Assembly (NCBI GenBank): GCA_016928155.1
Contig: JAFGLG010000017.1
Span: 68,134 to 132,133, forward strand
From: Candidatus Woesearchaeota archaeon
GTDB taxonomy: Archaea > Nanobdellota > Nanobdellia > Woesearchaeales > JAFGLG01
Direction of reading: 5' to 3'
Length of the DNA stretch: 64,000 nt
Below, in pieces: positions 60,986 to 64,000 of the stretch. A model generated the notes under the pieces. The model did no database searches and was not told the DNA's origin. It saw only the letters and a program-made list of their open reading frames with translations. How positions within the stretch are numbered: position 1 is the first letter of the stretch; the number at the start of each line of letters is the position of its first letter. Both the position numbers and the translations under genes were made by a program.

Positions 60986-63900
60986 TCACCCTAGTGTTAT
61001 TATCACATTCCCGTCCTCAAACTTTATCCTTGAGGTGCCGCTGGTGTCCTTTATCGTTCCTGCGACAGTCAGGTTCCCTGATGTGATATTGACATCCCCT
61101 GTGGTATCATCAATATACATCCTCGTCGTCCCTCCTGTCTGCAGCCTCAAAGGACTGTTGGAGCTAACATTGCTTGCATACAATGTCCCTGTCACATTGG
61201 CATTGCCCTCGACATGCAGCTTCTGCGAGGGAGTTGTTGTTCCGATCCCCGTCTTCTCTGAGCTTGCATTTACGAATAATGTGTCAGTATCTACTATGAA
61301 ATCACCACCTGCATTGAATCTTCCAAGCTCTTCACTGTATCCATCTCCCCAGAATATGATGGATTTCCCTGTATCCGCAAAAATATCTGCACTACCATTA
61401 TCTATATCAAAACCTGCTGTGGATGCAGGATTGGAAAATGACACATAGCTGTCTGTAGAATAGATATATCCGCCTCGATCCAGATAGATGTTCAGGTCTG
61501 AAACACCGGAAATATTGACAACACCATCAGTGCTGGTGCCATCTCCCGGCATGATTATCACATCGCCTCCAGCAGTTGCACCACCTCCGGTTAGGAAAAG
61601 ATTGCCCCCAGATGCTCCTTTATTATGGACTAATATGTCCTCTGCATAGAAAGTATTTGGATATTCGACATGCAGGTTCCACACCTCGATCTCATCTTCA
61701 ACATGCTCATTTGCATCTAATGTTATGTTTCCATCAATTGTGTACAGTATATCCCCAATTTCCAGATCAGAAGCGATGATCCACCCTCTTGTTGTATAGA
61801 AAGGATGCATGGCAGTCACTTTTAGATTATTATTGAGGAGATAGTATGCACTCTCATTTCTGGCATAGATATCTATGATATGCACTGTTGATTGCTCTCC
61901 TGTTTTTTCGTCAAATGCCAATACCCTGTCTCCCTTCTTCAGATCTGATATTTTTGCATATCCAGCAGGGATATTGATCAAGGTATCACCTGCAAAACAA
62001 TTTCCTCCCTCAATATGGAGGTCTGAATCAATTAATAATCCTCCTCCATATCCGCTTATATAATTGCCGCCGCTTCTTGTGAAAGTGATATTTCCCCCTA
62101 ATGCCAGCTTGGTCCCGTCCCAGGTGAAGTTCTCATGACTGTCGATTGAATCTGCTCCAGACCAGAAAGTCACCCTGTTCACTGCACCTGAACCAGATAT
62201 GCCGCTTCCGCACAATCCATTGTCTTCAGTGCAGACCTCGCTGCCATTAATCCACAATCTTGCATCAACGCCGGAGAAATTTCCGCTCCCATTCACATCA
62301 AGCTTCTGTGATGGTAAATAGGTACCTATACCTACCTTATTTCCAGACTGATCAACGAAGAATGTCTCATTATCTACTGAAAGATTTAATCCGCGCAATG
62401 CAAAAACATTATTATCATAGAGATATTCATTAGGATCTACTTCAGCAGCCCCATACATACGACCTATAAGATAACTATAGTTCCCAAAGTTTTGCAGACC
62501 ATAGCCGATAGTCCCTGAACGTACGCCATGAGCTGAAGACCAAACACCATGCACAAAAGAGAAATCTCCTTCTGCTGTGACACAATCCCCTGTTGCTGAG
62601 GAATAATGACCTTCAGCACTGGCCCCACAACCCATAGCTCCAGAACCTCCGATTGCAGTTGATGAGACGCCTTCAGCAATGGCAAGATTTCCTCTTGCAT
62701 AAGAAAAATTGCCTGAAGCACCCCCCAAAAAACCCACGGAAGTCGCATAGCTGCCATTTGCCGCGGCATATCCTCTTGCAAATGAATACTCACCCATCAT
62801 TGAATCATTCAGATTATCATAATCAAAAGGAGATAAGTTTCCAGAGATAGCCAAAGCTGATTTATTGGAATTCCAGTAGAAAAGCCTGTCAATAGGGGTT
62901 CCGGTTATATCGCCTGGGAGGGCAAAGAATTTGACATTATCAACATTTGATCCATTCCCCACCTGCAGCTTCGCAGAAGGACTTGTCGTCCCGATACCAA
63001 CTTTTGTCCCGTCATCATACAGCACCCCGATACCTAATGTATCTGAATCTGTCCACCTCGCAGTGTAATTCTCAGTACCTGCCCCGGTCAGCCCGCTACC
63101 GCAGAAATTATTGTCTTCTGTACAGACCCTGCTACCATTCACCCACGTGTAATTGCCTGTGATATTCACATTTCCAGCGACATCAAGCTTTTGGGAAGGT
63201 GTTGCAGTGCCAAGACCTAATTTGCCATCACTTTTCAATGTAAGGATATCGGCATCATCACGGTTTATGTCTAACATAGAATATGTACCTGTATAAGTAC
63301 CCCCTCTAATAGACAAGGAAGCTCTTCCTATATTACTAGATAACACCATTTCAGTCCTATCATTATTAGTTGTATTATATGAGTCAGATAGGATATAGAA
63401 ATAATTCTCATTCTCACCTACACCAGTATCGCCACCCATATATGCATATCTATTAGATGGACCTTTCTGGGTCCATAACTCAACAAGATTATACTGGTCC
63501 CAGTCATCATTCTCAATAGTTCCTGCAACAAATCCGATTGATTCGTTATCCGGATCCTCACTGTCATACTTAATTTCAGAGAAACTCATTGAGCCAGACC
63601 ATAGATTATCATAAGTGCTCTTCTTGCCGATGTACACCCTGCCTTTCTCATCAATGTAGGATGTCTGATTACCATTTGATTCCCTGAATTCAATGAGGTT
63701 TGCTGTTTGTGACGGTGCTTTCTGGATTACCTGGCTTATTGCAGATGCGTTTCCATCAACAATATGGAGGGTTGCATTTGGCGAAGAAGTCCCAACCCCC
63801 ACATTTCCTGTGCTGTCATTGATAAACACCCTAGTCGTTCCACCGGTCTGCAGCTGCAAAGGAGAATTAGAGCTCACATTGCTCGCATACAAAGTGCCAG

Positions 63901-64000
63901 TCACATTGACTCCTGTAGCCACATTCACAAGATTGCCTGTGGTCAGATTATCGCTCCCATCCCACATTGCATAGTAATTCTCAGTACCTGCCCCGGTCAG
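60986..64000 (-). CDS. YadA-head / tail-fibre-like adhesin with Hint domain (5' end outside window)
   Basis: At least 1004 residues; the frame is open to the window edge, so the true start is beyond 64000. It contains tail-fibre-type repeats (VGIGTTSPSAKLQV, LGLGTATPSQKLDVAGN), a YadA-like head region (about 62455-62800) with SxATxxG-style 14-residue repeats (SYATSVGF, SSTAIGGSG, SSATGDC), and a 126-residue Hint domain (61622-61999). LTGAGTENY and NVSSNSPLQLQTGG segments recur, showing internal duplication. The C-terminus IKFEDGNVIITLG is beta-like without an anchor. Probably a trimeric surface fibre; first gene seen of an operon with the LamG protein. Confidence 0.85.
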   Translation of the reverse strand: MTGAGTENYYAMWDGSDNLTTGNLVNVATGVNVTGTLYASNVSSNSPLQLQTGGTTRVFINDSTGNVGVGTSSPNATLHIVDGNASAISQVIQKAPSQTANLIEFRESNGNQTSYIDEKGRVYIGKKSTYDNLWSGSMSFSEIKYDSEDPDNESIGFVAGTIENDDWDQYNLVELWTQKGPSNRYAYMGGDTGVGENENYFYILSDSYNTTNNDRTEMVLSSNIGRASLSIRGGTYTGTYSMLDINRDDADILTLKSDGKLGLGTATPSQKLDVAGNVNITGNYTWVNGSRVCTEDNNFCGSGLTGAGTENYTARWTDSDTLGIGVLYDDGTKVGIGTTSPSAKLQVGNGSNVDNVKFFALPGDITGTPIDRLFYWNSNKSALAISGNLSPFDYDNLNDSMMGEYSFARGYAAANGSYATSVGFLGGASGNFSYARGNLAIAEGVSSTAIGGSGAMGCGASAEGHYSSATGDCVTAEGDFSFVHGVWSSAHGVRSGTIGYGLQNFGNYSYLIGRMYGAAEVDPNEYLYDNNVFALRGLNLSVDNETFFVDQSGNKVGIGTYLPSQKLDVNGSGNFSGVDARLWINGSEVCTEDNGLCGSGISGSGAVNRVTFWSGADSIDSHENFTWDGTKLALGGNITFTRSGGNYISGYGGGLLIDSDLHIEGGNCFAGDTLINIPAGYAKISDLKKGDRVLAFDEKTGEQSTVHIIDIYARNESAYYLLNNNLKVTAMHPFYTTRGWIIASDLEIGDILYTIDGNITLDANEHVEDEIEVWNLHVEYPNTFYAEDILVHNKGASGGNLFLTGGGATAGGDVIIMPGDGTSTDGVVNISGVSDLNIYLDRGGYIYSTDSYVSFSNPASTAGFDIDNGSADIFADTGKSIIFWGDGYSEELGRFNAGGDFIVDTDTLFVNASSEKTGIGTTTPSQKLHVEGNANVTGTLYASNVSSNSPLRLQTGGTTRMYIDDTTGDVNITSGNLTVAGTIKDTSGTSRIKFEDGNVIITLG
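61622..61999 (-). other. Hint (intein-like) domain within the adhesin
   Basis: 126 codons with all Hint blocks: Cys1 in NCFAGDTLINIPAGY, block B VTAMHPFYTTRGW with the TxxH motif, and the C-terminal blocks NLHVEYPNTFYAEDILVHN. No homing endonuclease insert. The residue after the final Asn is Lys, not Cys/Ser/Thr, so classic splicing is not expected; cleavage or non-canonical ligation is more likely, as in bacterial intein-like domains. Confidence 0.85.

Overview
The window is archaeal. Ribosomal genes run in the archaeal S10/spc order, with aIF1, the Rpp29 subunit of RNase P, eS4, eL32 and eL19 inside the cluster. There are also box C/D RNP genes (fibrillarin and Nop5), RadA, FEN1, Hjc, RPA and a tRNA splicing endonuclease. 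Promoters are AT-rich TATA boxes 25-30 nt upstream of often leaderless starts. A single-chain primase joining a PriS-type catalytic core to a PriL-type Fe-S domain, the small gene sizes and the wealth of giant surface proteins point to a DPANN archaeon, possibly Woesearchaeota-like. The lineage is inference; there is no 16S gene here and I saw no tRNA, CRISPR array or insertion sequence.

Layout. (1) 8-2456, minus: speD, then a nop5-flpA operon. (2) 2512-16400, minus: one long tightly packed operon of a 55-residue ribbon-helix-helix (RHH) regulator with two palindromic operators at its promoter, a 1993-residue and a 1385-residue surface protein, a cytoplasmic coiled-coil protein, a MoxR AAA+ ATPase, a DUF58 protein and a membrane VWA protein. 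This is my best candidate for an undescribed system: a MoxR/VWA chaperone module dedicated to giant Ca-binding cell-surface proteins. (3) 16588-19339, minus: four membrane-anchored or secreted proteins, including two small fibre-like subunits. (4) 19642-21468: divergent Toprim protein and fused primase. (5) 21802-36237, plus: the ribosomal protein supercluster ending in secY and a YidC/EMC3-like insertase. (6) 36238-48444: mixed information-processing genes: hjc with a 53-residue RHH-like partner, a PurF-like protein lacking its glutaminase cysteine, RNase Z, EndA, a probable A10 frameshift locus, FEN1, a DMT transporter, Trm5, a PIN/HTH pair, ThpR, a TRAM protein and RadA. (7) 48672-64000: a second exported-protein region with a beta-barrel-like protein, a pilin-like protein, a secreted caspase-like protease, a polysaccharide deacetylase, RPA, and an operon of a LamG/alpha-toroid protein and a YadA/tail-fibre-like adhesin that carries a Hint (intein-like) domain and runs off the window end.

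The two surface loci share protein families: the 424- and 434-residue proteins are paralogues, and the C-terminal domain of the 1589-residue protein resembles the stand-alone 229-residue secreted subunit. This suggests one cell envelope assembled from several operons. Start codons were moved from the longest ORF wherever a Shine-Dalgarno, TATA spacing or family N-terminus argued for it; these cases are noted.
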